A stretch of DNA of 64,000 nucleotides from CAZQHK01 sp964593455 (lineage in GTDB: Bacteria; Muiribacteriota; CAYSPT01). Location of the stretch: contig CAZQHK010000004.1 of the NCBI GenBank assembly GCA_964593455.1, positions 1-64,000 of the forward strand, read 5' to 3'. Below, one piece after another: positions 27,578-34,905 of this stretch (its first letter is position 1; each line of letters begins with the position of its first letter). The notes under the pieces were generated by a model, which was given only the letters and a program-made list of their open reading frames with translations, searched no databases and had not been told where the DNA came from. The position numbers were made by a program, and so were the translations under genes.

Positions 27578-28614
27578 TGTTTCTCTCCTTTGACCACGAT
27601 GCCCTCGAAATCAGAAATATCCTTGATCATCTCGCCGGTGTAGCGGATGAGCAGTTTGCCCACCTGGTACTCGTTGGGAAACTCTTCCGAGCCGTCCCGG
27701 AGATGCTCCAGGTACCGCTGGGGAAGGTTGACTCCCGCCGCCGCCGCCAGGTACACCCAGGCCGGGAACCGGGGATTGATTTCCAGCAAATAGATTTCTT
27801 CCGATTTGGTTATCCTGAACTCCAGCTCGAATCCGCCGGAAAACTTCGTCGCCTCCATGAACGAACGGCAGATCTCCAACATGGCCGGGTTGTCGATCGT
27901 GACCGCGGTCCAGATCTTGCCCATCTGGGTAAGCAGCAGCTTTTTTGCCGCCACCGCTCCCAGCAGCCGGCCGGTACCGCTCCCAAGTCCGATGAGGTTG
28001 TAATCGTCTCCGCTCACGAACTGCTGCACCAGCACCGGCAGCCCCCATTTTTGGGAAACTTTATTGAAGAGAGAATGGGCGTCGCCGTAGGACTCGGCCC
28101 GGTAAGCCTCGTAGAAGCAGCCCTTGATCATAGCCGGGAATCCCACGTCATCCAGGCTGGCGTTCAGCTCCTCGATCGTCGAGACAGGATGTGTGCGGGG
28201 CACCTTTATCTCCAGCCGCTCTCCCAGCTTGGGCAGGTTCGACTTGTTGCATTTGGTGTACTGCTCCCAGGAAGGCAGCAGCAGTCCGATATTCCTGCTT
28301 TTGAACTCCTCCCGGTTCTTGATGTAATGGGGCAGTTCCGAGTCGAAGGCGGGAATGACCACATCGATGTCGTGCTCCTCACATATATAGAGCAGCCGTT
28401 CCAGGTACCGCTCCGAGGAAACCGAGGGGTACGGCAGGAGAAAACCTTTGTCCACATACTGGTCCAGGTACAGGCCGGGGTCCATGGCGTCGTAAGCCAG
28501 ACCGATACACCGGCACCGCGGATAGGCTTCCTTGAGGCTCCTGATGATCCCGATCCCGGCCCCGGGATTGTCCACCGAGTTAATCCCCGATACCGCCACG
28601 GTAGTGGCTTTCAC
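27574..28614 (-). CDS. ATP-grasp ligase
   Basis: 346 residues. The N-terminal Rossmann-like part (VAVSGINSVDNPGAGIGIIRSL) precedes an ATP-grasp fold with VPRTHPVSTIEEL, GFPAMIKGCFYEA (ATP-binding lysine) and GFELEFRI...YLLEINPRFPAW, where E and N bind magnesium. Such proteins join a carboxylate to an amine or thiol through an acyl phosphate, often in peptide tailoring. The start overlaps the PqqD-like stop as ATGA and the stop overlaps the decarboxylase start, so the three are translationally coupled. Carbamoyl-phosphate-synthase-like and peptide ligase relatives cannot be separated by eye. Confidence 0.88.
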   Translation of the reverse strand: MKATTVAVSGINSVDNPGAGIGIIRSLKEAYPRCRCIGLAYDAMDPGLYLDQYVDKGFLLPYPSVSSERYLERLLYICEEHDIDVVIPAFDSELPHYIKNREEFKSRNIGLLLPSWEQYTKCNKSNLPKLGERLEIKVPRTHPVSTIEELNASLDDVGFPAMIKGCFYEAYRAESYGDAHSLFNKVSQKWGLPVLVQQFVSGDDYNLIGLGSGTGRLLGAVAAKKLLLTQMGKIWTAVTIDNPAMLEICRSFMEATKFSGGFELEFRITKSEEIYLLEINPRFPAWVYLAAAAGVNLPQRYLEHLRDGSEEFPNEYQVGKLLIRYTGEMIKDISDFEGIVVKGEKQ

Positions 28615-28853
28615 GAGACGAATCCCTTGCTCTTCATCAGCTCCAGGAAATCGATGATGTCCCGTTCGGCCTCTTCCGGGGAGACCTCATACCGGGACGT
28701 TATCTCGTCCTGGATCTCCTCGGCGCTCTTCCCGTCCTTCACCATCCTGATAATCTCCAGGCCGGTGATGTTGGTGGTATAAGAGATACCGGTCTGGGGA
28801 TCAAACAGAAACCCGCTTTCGTTCATGGCCAGGCGCTCAAGCTTTTCACTCAT
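28611..28853 (-). CDS. PqqD-family peptide-chaperone-like protein
   Basis: 80 residues with the PqqD winged-helix pattern (FLFDPQTGISYTTNITGLEIIRMVKDGKSAEEI, then a helical C-terminus). PqqD proteins bind precursor peptides and hand them to a modifying enzyme. The gene overlaps the ATP-grasp start by 4 bases. No precursor peptide gene was recognised nearby; the 86-base gap upstream does not contain a clear one. Confidence 0.85.
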   Translation of the reverse strand: MSEKLERLAMNESGFLFDPQTGISYTTNITGLEIIRMVKDGKSAEEIQDEITSRYEVSPEEAERDIIDFLELMKSKGFVS

Positions 28854-28939
28854 CGGTTCACCTTCTCAGTATTCGTGATTGTGCTGGTATCTTCGGGACT
28901 TATTTTTAAAGACGCAAAAACACCGGGAAATATTCACAT

Positions 28940-29560
28940 TTACTTTGCCAGGTACCCTTTGGCTTTGACATTTTCCGGGTCAAGGATAAGGACGGAGTTA
29001 AAGACCCGGAACGCATCCTCGGTCTGATCCAGGTTGTAGTAGGCAATGGCCAACTCGTTCAAAAAGGTGGTGTTGGTGGGCAGGATATAGAGCATCTTCT
29101 GGGCCACAGCCAGGCACTCCTGGTATTTCTGCTGTCCTTTGTACGTGGAGATCAGGTACATGTTGCCGTAGTAGTTGTAGTAATCGATGGTCAACGCCTG
29201 GGTGCACTTCTCTTCCGCTTGCTCCCACTTTTCCTTGGCCAGGTAGACCATCGCCAGGCCGTTCTTCACCTCCAGTGAGGAGGGGGCCAGTTTTTCTGCC
29301 TGCTTGTAGTATGCGACGGAATCGTTGTATTTCCCCAGCAGGTAGAAGAGCCACCCCAACCGCAGGTTGATGGTGTAGGTTTCGGGATAGGCTTTGTAGA
29401 CGGGAACCACCGACCGGATGGCGTCAAGGTAGTTACCGGCTTTCTCATATTTGTAGGAGTCCTGGTACGAGATGGAAACCTTGTCCTCCGCTGCCCGCGC
29501 CACCACAGCGCCGGCGGTGACAATAAGCAACAACGCGATGAAAAGAGCTAATCGTTTCAT
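28940..29560 (-). CDS. Exported TPR-repeat protein
   Basis: 206 residues. A signal peptide with a clear cleavage site (VVARAAEDK) is followed by about five TPR units, for example INLRLGWLFYLLGKYNDSVAYYKQAEKLAP. No catalytic domain is visible. It is the first gene behind the promoter at 29603-29632 and lies 86 bases before the PqqD-like gene, so it should be cotranscribed with the operon ending in the TPR-barrel protein. A scaffold in the periplasm is the simplest guess. Confidence 0.85.
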   Translation of the reverse strand: MKRLALFIALLLIVTAGAVVARAAEDKVSISYQDSYKYEKAGNYLDAIRSVVPVYKAYPETYTINLRLGWLFYLLGKYNDSVAYYKQAEKLAPSSLEVKNGLAMVYLAKEKWEQAEEKCTQALTIDYYNYYGNMYLISTYKGQQKYQECLAVAQKMLYILPTNTTFLNELAIAYYNLDQTEDAFRVFNSVLILDPENVKAKGYLAK

Positions 29561-29602
29561 GGTTGGAATTCCCCAAATCTTGTTAAGATAGAAACAGGTG
29601 AA

Positions 29603-29632
29603 ATCATAATGGTTTGGCTAGAGAGAAGTCAA
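29603..29632 (-). promoter_or_regulatory. Promoter of the TPR-PqqD-ATP-grasp operon
   Basis: Minus strand TTGACT (29632-29627), an 18-base spacer and TATGAT (29608-29603), about 43 bases before the TPR protein start. No second promoter is obvious within the operon. Confidence 0.65.
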
Positions 29633-29691
29633 ATTACAGTTGTACCATTGCGGGCACATCAGTCTTCGAAGAGGCGGCGAAGTGACGTGGT

Positions 29692-29770
29692 TGCCTCATA
29701 GCAGGGCGGCACGGAAAAACATTGCTACTGGACAATGTCGCGAGATGTGTAAGATGAGACAGATCTCATA
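29692..29770. repeat. 78-base intergenic repeat, copy 2
   Basis: Diverged copy of 22706-22783 in the same orientation. It fills part of the 409-base gene-free space 29561-29969, which otherwise holds the operon promoter, repeat copy E and the left end of the IS110 element. Confidence 0.55.
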
Positions 29771-29841
29771 GCAAGTCTTTTTGTCTCTATTGTCTTTTTG
29801 CCCACTACAGTGACTGTTTCTCAATGATGTCTTTCCTCCCA

Positions 29842-29861
29842 CCCTCAAGCAGGAAGCGTAG
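29842..29861 (+). repeat. Dispersed intergenic repeat, copy E, split by IS110
   Basis: CCCTCAAGCAGGAAGCGTAG matches the left part of copy C. The missing right part, AAAGTGAGG, is found at 31480-31488 beyond the transposase, so the copy appears split by the insertion. Confidence 0.6.
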
Positions 29862-29903
29862 CTTGCTATATTGGAGTAGGAGAGGAACCGGCTAAAGGGA
29901 AAA

Positions 29904-29969
29904 GGCTATACTCTTTCCTATAGTAGTTGGTGATCCAGCTAGCAGCTGGTCACGGGAAGGAGTATAGCC
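29904..29969 (+). promoter_or_regulatory. Hairpin sequestering the transposase ribosome site
   Basis: GGCTATACTCTTTCC (29904-29918) pairs with GGGAAGGAGTATAGCC (29954-29969), with an inner CCAGCT/AGCTGG stem at 29935-29949. The ribosome site GGAAGGAG lies in the right arm, directly before the ATG at 29970. The structure would keep transposase translation low. Confidence 0.65.
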
Positions 29970-31253
29970 ATGAAGAACATTGTATCTATTAGAGCAGGAA
30001 AAAAGCGGGAAGTCAAGGAAAAGAGGCTGATTGTGTCGGTGGACATCGCTGTGGTAAAGCACACCGGATATTATCGTTGCCCAAATGGGAAGGATATCAC
30101 ACCATTCCCGTTCTTCAATAATAACCGTGGTTTCAGCAAGTTTTGGAGAATCATTGAAAAAGCCAGAAAGGATAACAACCTGGATGAAATAGTGGTGGGA
30201 TTTGAGCCCACCGGCCCCTACGCCGAACCTTTGGTCCATTTTCTCAGCGAAAAGAGAGTGCATATTGTGCAAATCAACCCCATGCACACCAAGCGGCTCA
30301 AGGAATTACAGGGAAACTCCCCCTTGAAGACAGATCCGAAAGATACAAAAGTCATCGCCGATGTCATGAGCCTGGGCCACGCTCTGACGGTGGTGATCCC
30401 GCGAGGGGCTGCAGCTGAGCTTCGTCGACTGACCCTGGCCAGGGAGCGGGCTGTAGGGCAACGCACTCGCTTCTCCAACCAGTTGACGAGTCTTGTTTAC
30501 ATCAGCTTTCCGGAGTTCATGCACGTGATGCATGGCTTGCGCACCAAGACCGCCAGGTATCTCCTTAGCAATTTTCCGACTCCTCAAGCAATAGGTGCCC
30601 TGGGACTGGATAAGCTGGCGGGGATAATCAAACAGGTCAGCCGTGGAAGAATCTCTCCGGATCGTGCAGAAGCTCTCTTGAAAAGAGCCAGAGACTCGGT
30701 GGGTATCAAGGAAGGACTGGATAGCATTACCCTTGAGATAACAACGTTGTTATCCTGGATCGAACGCTCAGATCACTATATTGGAGAACTCGAATCGCTA
30801 ATGGAATCAGCGCTTTTGAAGATTCCGTACAGCCGGTACTTGCTCTCCATAAAGGGGTTGAGCACCGTAACATCAGCCGGCTTGATTGGCGAGGTCGGAG
30901 ATTTCACTCAATTCAAAACAATACGAGAAATCGTCAAGTATGCCGGTCTTGACCTGTATGAAATCAGTTCGGGAAAGACGAAAACAGGGAATAGAAGAAT
31001 CTCAAAGCGAGGACGTAGTCTTATGCGCAAGCTGCTCTTTTTTGCCTCGATAAACATGGTTAAAAAGGACGGAGTAATGTACCGTAAATACCGGGATTAC
31101 CTCGATAGAGGAATGCCAAAAATGAAGGCGCTTGTTGCCATAATGAAAAAGGTCTTGATCCTTGTCTATGCTCTCGTTCGCGATTCAAGTGTGTACGTTG
31201 AAAACTATCAGGAGCACAAAGCAGCCAAATATCTTATGAAAGAGGCGGCATAA
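29970..31253 (+). CDS. IS110-family transposase
   Basis: 427 residues, a full-length DEDD-type recombinase. The N-terminal RuvC-like domain shows D25 in VSVDIAVVK, E in VGFEPTGPYAE and the pair in KTDPKDTKVIADV. The C-terminal Transposase_20 region has the conserved serine area LLSIKGLSTVTSAGLIGEVGDF and KYAGLDLYEISSGK. No frameshift or stop is present, so it may be active. Its start is inside a strong hairpin. Confidence 0.95.
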   Translation: MKNIVSIRAGKKREVKEKRLIVSVDIAVVKHTGYYRCPNGKDITPFPFFNNNRGFSKFWRIIEKARKDNNLDEIVVGFEPTGPYAEPLVHFLSEKRVHIVQINPMHTKRLKELQGNSPLKTDPKDTKVIADVMSLGHALTVVIPRGAAAELRRLTLARERAVGQRTRFSNQLTSLVYISFPEFMHVMHGLRTKTARYLLSNFPTPQAIGALGLDKLAGIIKQVSRGRISPDRAEALLKRARDSVGIKEGLDSITLEITTLLSWIERSDHYIGELESLMESALLKIPYSRYLLSIKGLSTVTSAGLIGEVGDFTQFKTIREIVKYAGLDLYEISSGKTKTGNRRISKRGRSLMRKLLFFASINMVKKDGVMYRKYRDYLDRGMPKMKALVAIMKKVLILVYALVRDSSVYVENYQEHKAAKYLMKEAA

Positions 31254-31261
31254 GTGAGAAA

Positions 31262-31428
31262 GCCAGGTGCAGGCGGAGAGATTGTCATCACTTTCTTTAA
31301 GGCGACTCTGTCGACCTTCCAGTCGTAGCTTCACAACTCTCCGCTTGCATCTTAGCTCCAATGAAGCAAGGTTAGGGCTCTGTTGAGACCATCGAATTAC
31401 CAGAGTTGAGCAAGATGTGGCACCTGAC
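31262..31428 (+). ncRNA. Candidate bridge/seek RNA of the IS110 element
   Basis: The non-coding stretch after the transposase folds into a long hairpin, GCAGGCGGAGAG (31269-31280) with a CTCTCCGCTTGC arm ending at 31348. A wider arm GCCAGGTGC (31262-31270) pairs with GCACCTGAC (31420-31428). IS1111-group members of IS110 carry their guide RNA in this downstream position. The RNA ends and guide loops cannot be fixed by eye. The rest of the 392-base gap 31254-31645 contains the IS right end and a stem-loop. Confidence 0.4.
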
Positions 31429-31532
31429 AAGTTCTCACGACGGTTTATGGATTAAAAGATATTGACAAGAACAAACCAGAAAGTGAGGTTAGAGGAGCAA
31501 GCATGAGTTAGATTGAGATTATTGATAACTCC

Positions 31533-31563
31533 GGCGCTCGAGCTGTTCGCGGAGCGAAAGCGC
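31533..31563. repeat. Stem-loop with TTCGC/GCGAA core, second copy
   Basis: GGCGC/GCGCC outer and TTCGC/GCGAA inner stems. The core matches 22895-22914. It lies downstream of the permease gene on the minus strand and right of the IS110 element. Confidence 0.5.
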
Positions 31564-31645
31564 CTCGCTTTACGAGGAGATTGGCATTAATACAAAGCTA
31601 TTGGCTATGATTATATTATAACTCAAGTGTCGAGTTTTTCCTTGC

Positions 31646-33064
31646 TCAGGTGGTCTTTAACCACTCTATGAGGCCGCGTTCTTCATCGGTGCCGGGGATC
31701 GTGTTATCCAGGATGAAAGCCAGGATTCCGCCGACAGCCATACCGGTGTTACCGATGGTGTTGATGATATCAGCCAACCACGGGATACTGGCGAGCACCA
31801 GAGGATTGGCGGCAAAATACACGGGGACACTCAAGCCCATGAAAAAGGAAAACCCGATAATAAACAGGTTTCGGGGCGAGTTCAGGTCCACGAACTGCAG
31901 GTTGGAAATACCCACCGCCGCGATCATGCCGAACAGGGCACAGTACATGCCGCCGACTATCGGGTCGGGTATGGTAGTAAAAATAGCTCCGAACTTGGCG
32001 ATGGCTCCGAATACGATCATCAGCAAAGCACCGTATTGCACGACCCGCCGGGAAGCTACCCGGGTCAAACCGATAGCCCCAATGTTCTCGGAGTAGGACG
32101 TGGTCCCGTTGCCGGTACCGATAATACCGGCGATCAGGCAGCCCACACCTTCCATGCCGATACCACGGTTGATCACCTTTTCATCCGGATTGGGAGCACC
32201 CGAGAGCCTGGCACAGGCGTAGTAATCACCTACAGACTCGATCATGGAGGCGAGGTAACCGGAAAGCATACCTACGACGGCTGAAAACTTAAATACCGGC
32301 CATCCCCACTGAAACGGGTACGGTATCCTGAACCAGGCGGCATCACCGATGGCTTTCAGATCTACATGCGACGGATGTCCGGCCGGGAACCAGCCTACGT
32401 TCGAACCAATCAGGGTAAACATCCAGGCCAGAACAATAGCGATGAGAATGGGAAACATCTCGAAATAGCAGTTGACGTGCCGAAGGTACTGGGAGAACAG
32501 AATAATCAGGACGATGGTGAGACCGCCCACCAGCCAATCGGCCCCCGCTTTTGGCGCTCCGTACTGGTACAGGGCCAGGCCTATCAAGGCGATAGTAGGA
32601 GCGATTGTGATCGGCCCGATCTTCTTCTTGAGTTTGCCGATCAGGCCGGAATATCCCAGGATTATTTCGACGATGGCACCGATAATAATAGCTCCCTGCA
32701 CGTGCTGCATTTTCACCTGCCACCCTGCCCCGGCAAGAGTAGCTGAGCCGCAAATGGCGATGGTGGGTGCCAGAAACGAGAAAGTGCCGCCCTGGACTAT
32801 AGGCAGCCTGTTACCGAAGGTGCTTTGCAATAACGTAGTTATACCGGACACGAAAAACATCGTGGCGATAAGCTTGGCTTTGTCCATGGGATCAGTGATT
32901 CCCAGAGGCCCGGACAGAATTAGCGGTATGGCTACCGTGGAGCCGAACATGGTGAGATAATGCTGCAGACCCAGGAATAAACTCCGCATAACCGGAGGTT
33001 TGTCATCGATGGTGTAGATCATTCCCGATCCGGTCGTACATTTTTCTTCCATACATCTATCCAT
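31646..33064 (-). CDS. Nucleobase:cation symporter, NCS2 (uracil/xanthine permease) family
   Basis: 472 residues with about 14 hydrophobic segments. The signatures QHYLTMFGSTVAIPLIL, the QGGTFSFLAPT region, SMIESVGDYYACARL with the NCS2 ESxGD core, and GTGNGTTSYSENIGAIGLTRVASR are clear. The last is closer to the SLC23-like branch. Substrates of the family are uracil, xanthine, uric acid or ascorbate. Import of uracil and thymine would feed the preTA pathway at 13.5-22.4 kb. ATG 33064 follows AAGGA at 6 bases; longer frames start at TTG. Confidence 0.9.
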   Translation of the reverse strand: MDRCMEEKCTTGSGMIYTIDDKPPVMRSLFLGLQHYLTMFGSTVAIPLILSGPLGITDPMDKAKLIATMFFVSGITTLLQSTFGNRLPIVQGGTFSFLAPTIAICGSATLAGAGWQVKMQHVQGAIIIGAIVEIILGYSGLIGKLKKKIGPITIAPTIALIGLALYQYGAPKAGADWLVGGLTIVLIILFSQYLRHVNCYFEMFPILIAIVLAWMFTLIGSNVGWFPAGHPSHVDLKAIGDAAWFRIPYPFQWGWPVFKFSAVVGMLSGYLASMIESVGDYYACARLSGAPNPDEKVINRGIGMEGVGCLIAGIIGTGNGTTSYSENIGAIGLTRVASRRVVQYGALLMIVFGAIAKFGAIFTTIPDPIVGGMYCALFGMIAAVGISNLQFVDLNSPRNLFIIGFSFFMGLSVPVYFAANPLVLASIPWLADIINTIGNTGMAVGGILAFILDNTIPGTDEERGLIEWLKTT

Positions 33065-33327
33065 GGTATTCCTTCTTTCTACCAAATTTTTTGCGTATAG
33101 TGTTTACGATTTCTTTTCTTTTTAATTTATAAACATTTATTCTGAGTGAAATTATATCATACATAAATATATAACCTGGAAAATGCGGTAGACTTCATAC
33201 TGGAATACGTTCTGTATTCCACCCTGCGGGCTTCACTTTGTGAAGAGCAATTGGGCTGCCGGCAAAATAGTGACTCACAACATCCTGTCGCTCGCCCGAA
33301 GGCGCGGGCCCAAAGTCACCACCTTAC

Positions 33328-33347
33328 TTTCTATACTTTTTGCTTGT
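33328..33347 (-). repeat. Dispersed intergenic repeat, copy F
   Basis: Minus strand CAAGCAAAAAGTATAGAAAG, the most diverged copy. Confidence 0.5.
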
Positions 33348-33462
33348 ATGAAAAGTAAGAATATAAAAAGAATCCTGTGGAGTCTTGTATTTTTTTACCA
33401 AAGGTTGGTACAAATATAGTGACGCCCGTAGGGGGCGAAACCAGGATGGCTTCGCCTGATGA

Positions 33463-33489
33463 AGAAGGCTACTGCATTTCCCGGGTTAA
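33463..33489 (-). repeat. Left inverted repeat flanking the CBS gene
   Basis: On the minus strand this reads TTAACCCGGGAAATGCAGTA, then GCCTTC. The right copy on the plus strand at 33939-33966 reads TTAACCCGGAAAATGCAGTA, then GTCTTCC. A third partial copy, GGAAAATGCGGTAGACTTC, is at 33178-33196. Confidence 0.6.
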
Positions 33490-33918
33490 TCAATAATTAC
33501 CGGACATATCAGGGATATTGTACCTGCCCATGTAGGTGCTGTAAAACCGATCGTCAAGAATCTTGCTGAGATTTTTCATGGATATAATACCCACCAGGTT
33601 ACCGTCTTTCACCACCGGAATGTGCCGGACGTTTTTTTGAACACAGATATGATAAGCAACACCGACACTTGTTTCCGGCTCAATGGTAACAACCTCCCTG
33701 GTCATCACATCCCCAATTGTCACCGTAGTCAGGTCCCGGTCTTCCGCCACTACTCGCTTCAGCATATCTCTCTCGGTGAAAATACCCACCGGCTTACCGG
33801 TTTTGACTACTACCATAGATCCGATATCATACAAGGCCATTTTTTTCGCTACCACAACCACATTTTCATCTTCAGTACAAGTCTTTACCTCAGTATTCAT
33901 GTGCTGTTTAATTTCCAT
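33490..33918 (-). CDS. Two-CBS-domain protein
   Basis: 142 residues consisting of a CBS pair and little else. CBS1 includes MALYDIGSMVVVKTGKPVGI and FTERDMLKRVVAE; CBS2 includes VGDVMTREVVTI-like sequence, then NVRHIPVVKDGNLVGIIS. Such pairs bind adenosyl ligands and regulate partners. ATG 33918 follows AGGGG; a TTG start at 33939 would reach into the right inverted repeat. The gene stands alone between inverted repeats, and no partner is evident. Confidence 0.88.
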   Translation of the reverse strand: MEIKQHMNTEVKTCTEDENVVVVAKKMALYDIGSMVVVKTGKPVGIFTERDMLKRVVAEDRDLTTVTIGDVMTREVVTIEPETSVGVAYHICVQKNVRHIPVVKDGNLVGIISMKNLSKILDDRFYSTYMGRYNIPDMSGNY

Positions 33919-33938
33919 AACCTGGATCCCCTTTCTCA

Positions 33939-33966
33939 ATTAACCCGGAAAATGCAGTAGTCTTCC
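33939..33966 (+). repeat. Right inverted repeat flanking the CBS gene
   Basis: Matches the left copy at 33463-33489 with about two or three differences over 26 bases. Confidence 0.6.
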
Positions 33967-34301
33967 AGTCCAGCTTGAAAATAGATTCGCAATTCCTCTT
34001 CCATTATAATAGAACTATCAACTACTAATCCACTACTCTTATATAATCCGTATGTTTCATCAGTCTCCGTTGTGGGGACAGCCAACGGAGCATAACGCAG
34101 AAAATGGAAGTACATTTGTGTCCGCGGACGGTTAAATTTTAGCAACCGGGACGGAAAACATCGTATAATGGATTTTCGTTATGCAGGAATAGAAGACGTG
34201 AATGAGCATTCGATATCTGGAGGGTAGACACCATGCGCGTTAACAATCGCACCAAATGACCGCCGGGACAGTGCTGCAGTTCGGCAGTAGACGGCGTAAC
34301 G
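33967..34301. other. Gene-free region upstream of the CBS gene
   Basis: No gene is recognised here. A TATAAT on the minus strand near 34005-34010 may belong to a CBS-gene promoter, but no convincing -35 box is seen. Confidence 0.4.
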
Positions 34302-34520
34302 ATGGTAAGATTTAGCGACGACGTCGAGATCGGCGTCTACAAGCTGCTCAGTGCGTTCGAAGAAGTCCGGGACCTCAACGTCGACGAACCCATCCTCATC
34401 CCGGAGCTCCTGGCCAGAATCAGAATCCACAACTGGATCCCAAAAAGCAGGGAAAAAGAGCTCGGTAAAATAGCCCTGAACGAGTTCAACCGCTTCCTGT
34501 CAGAAGGGGACGACTATTAA
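34302..34520 (+). CDS. Small hypothetical protein
   Basis: 72 residues, MVRFSDDVEIG through RFLSEGDDY. The composition looks protein-like, with a Pro-rich centre (DEPILIPELLARIRIHNWIP) and a charged C-terminus. No family is recognised. No ribosome site is visible before ATG 34302, and an in-frame stop lies at 34296, so the start is bounded. It is isolated between the CBS gene and the convergent HdrA operon. Confidence 0.4.
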   Translation: MVRFSDDVEIGVYKLLSAFEEVRDLNVDEPILIPELLARIRIHNWIPKSREKELGKIALNEFNRFLSEGDDY

Positions 34521-34753
34521 CCTCACCACGGAGAGATTCCACGCCCGTCATCTAATCTTTCCTGTAAGCCACCGTGTCGGAGGTTTCGCGAACATCCGGT
34601 TACCGCATGGAGGTAGTTAAGAAGCTGTTGTCTGAGCCATGGATGGCGAGTTCAGCGTACAGGATGTACAGCGCTGCCGGAAAAGGTTACGGATGTCGAA
34701 ATCGGAGACTTGTGTGGCTATAAGGAAAGATTACATGACGGGACAGGAACTAC

Positions 34754-34903
34754 TTACTTCTTCGCCTTCTTCTCCCGTACCCGGCGGATACTGTTGCTGC
34801 TGCACTCGGGACACATACGTTCCACGAGCCCCCCGTTTTTCTTGAAGGGCCCTTCATACTCGTGCCCGCACCGCATGCATTTGAAATTGCTGTTTTCTTC
34901 CAT
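34754..34903 (-). CDS. Small zinc-ribbon protein
   Basis: 49 residues. Two CxxC knuckles (CMRCGHEY and CPEC) form a rubredoxin-like or zinc-ribbon fold, and the C-terminus is lysine-rich. The ATG lies 2 bases after the hdrA stop, so it is the last gene of the energy operon. It might bind metal for cluster assembly or act as a small electron carrier; neither can be decided. Confidence 0.75.
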   Translation of the reverse strand: MEENSNFKCMRCGHEYEGPFKKNGGLVERMCPECSSNSIRRVREKKAKK

Positions 34904-34905
34904 GG

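Larger units (their letters stand above)
29862..31478 (+). mobile_element. IS110-family insertion element (ends inferred)
   Basis: Ends were set from the break in the dispersed repeat: left flank ...GCGTAG, right flank AG-AAAGTGAGG, the two halves of copy C. The element would be about 1.6 kb, with 108 bases before the transposase gene and 225 after, both rich in hairpins, and no terminal inverted repeats, as is usual for IS110. The shared AG at both junctions would fit the dinucleotide core these elements recombine through. The ends are an inference. Confidence 0.6.
33065..33489. other. Gene-free region with hairpins and repeats
   Basis: A-rich upstream region of the permease (a possible TATAAT on the minus strand near 33160) is followed by two perfect small hairpins, TGGAATAC/GTATTCCA (33201-33221) and CTTCA/TGAAG (33231-33245). 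Repeat copy F and the left inverted repeat of the CBS gene follow. No coding signal is seen. Confidence 0.5.

Noticed and set aside
34639..34845. 68-residue open frame on the plus strand
   Set aside because: It runs into the zinc-ribbon gene on the other strand, and its composition is not protein-like.
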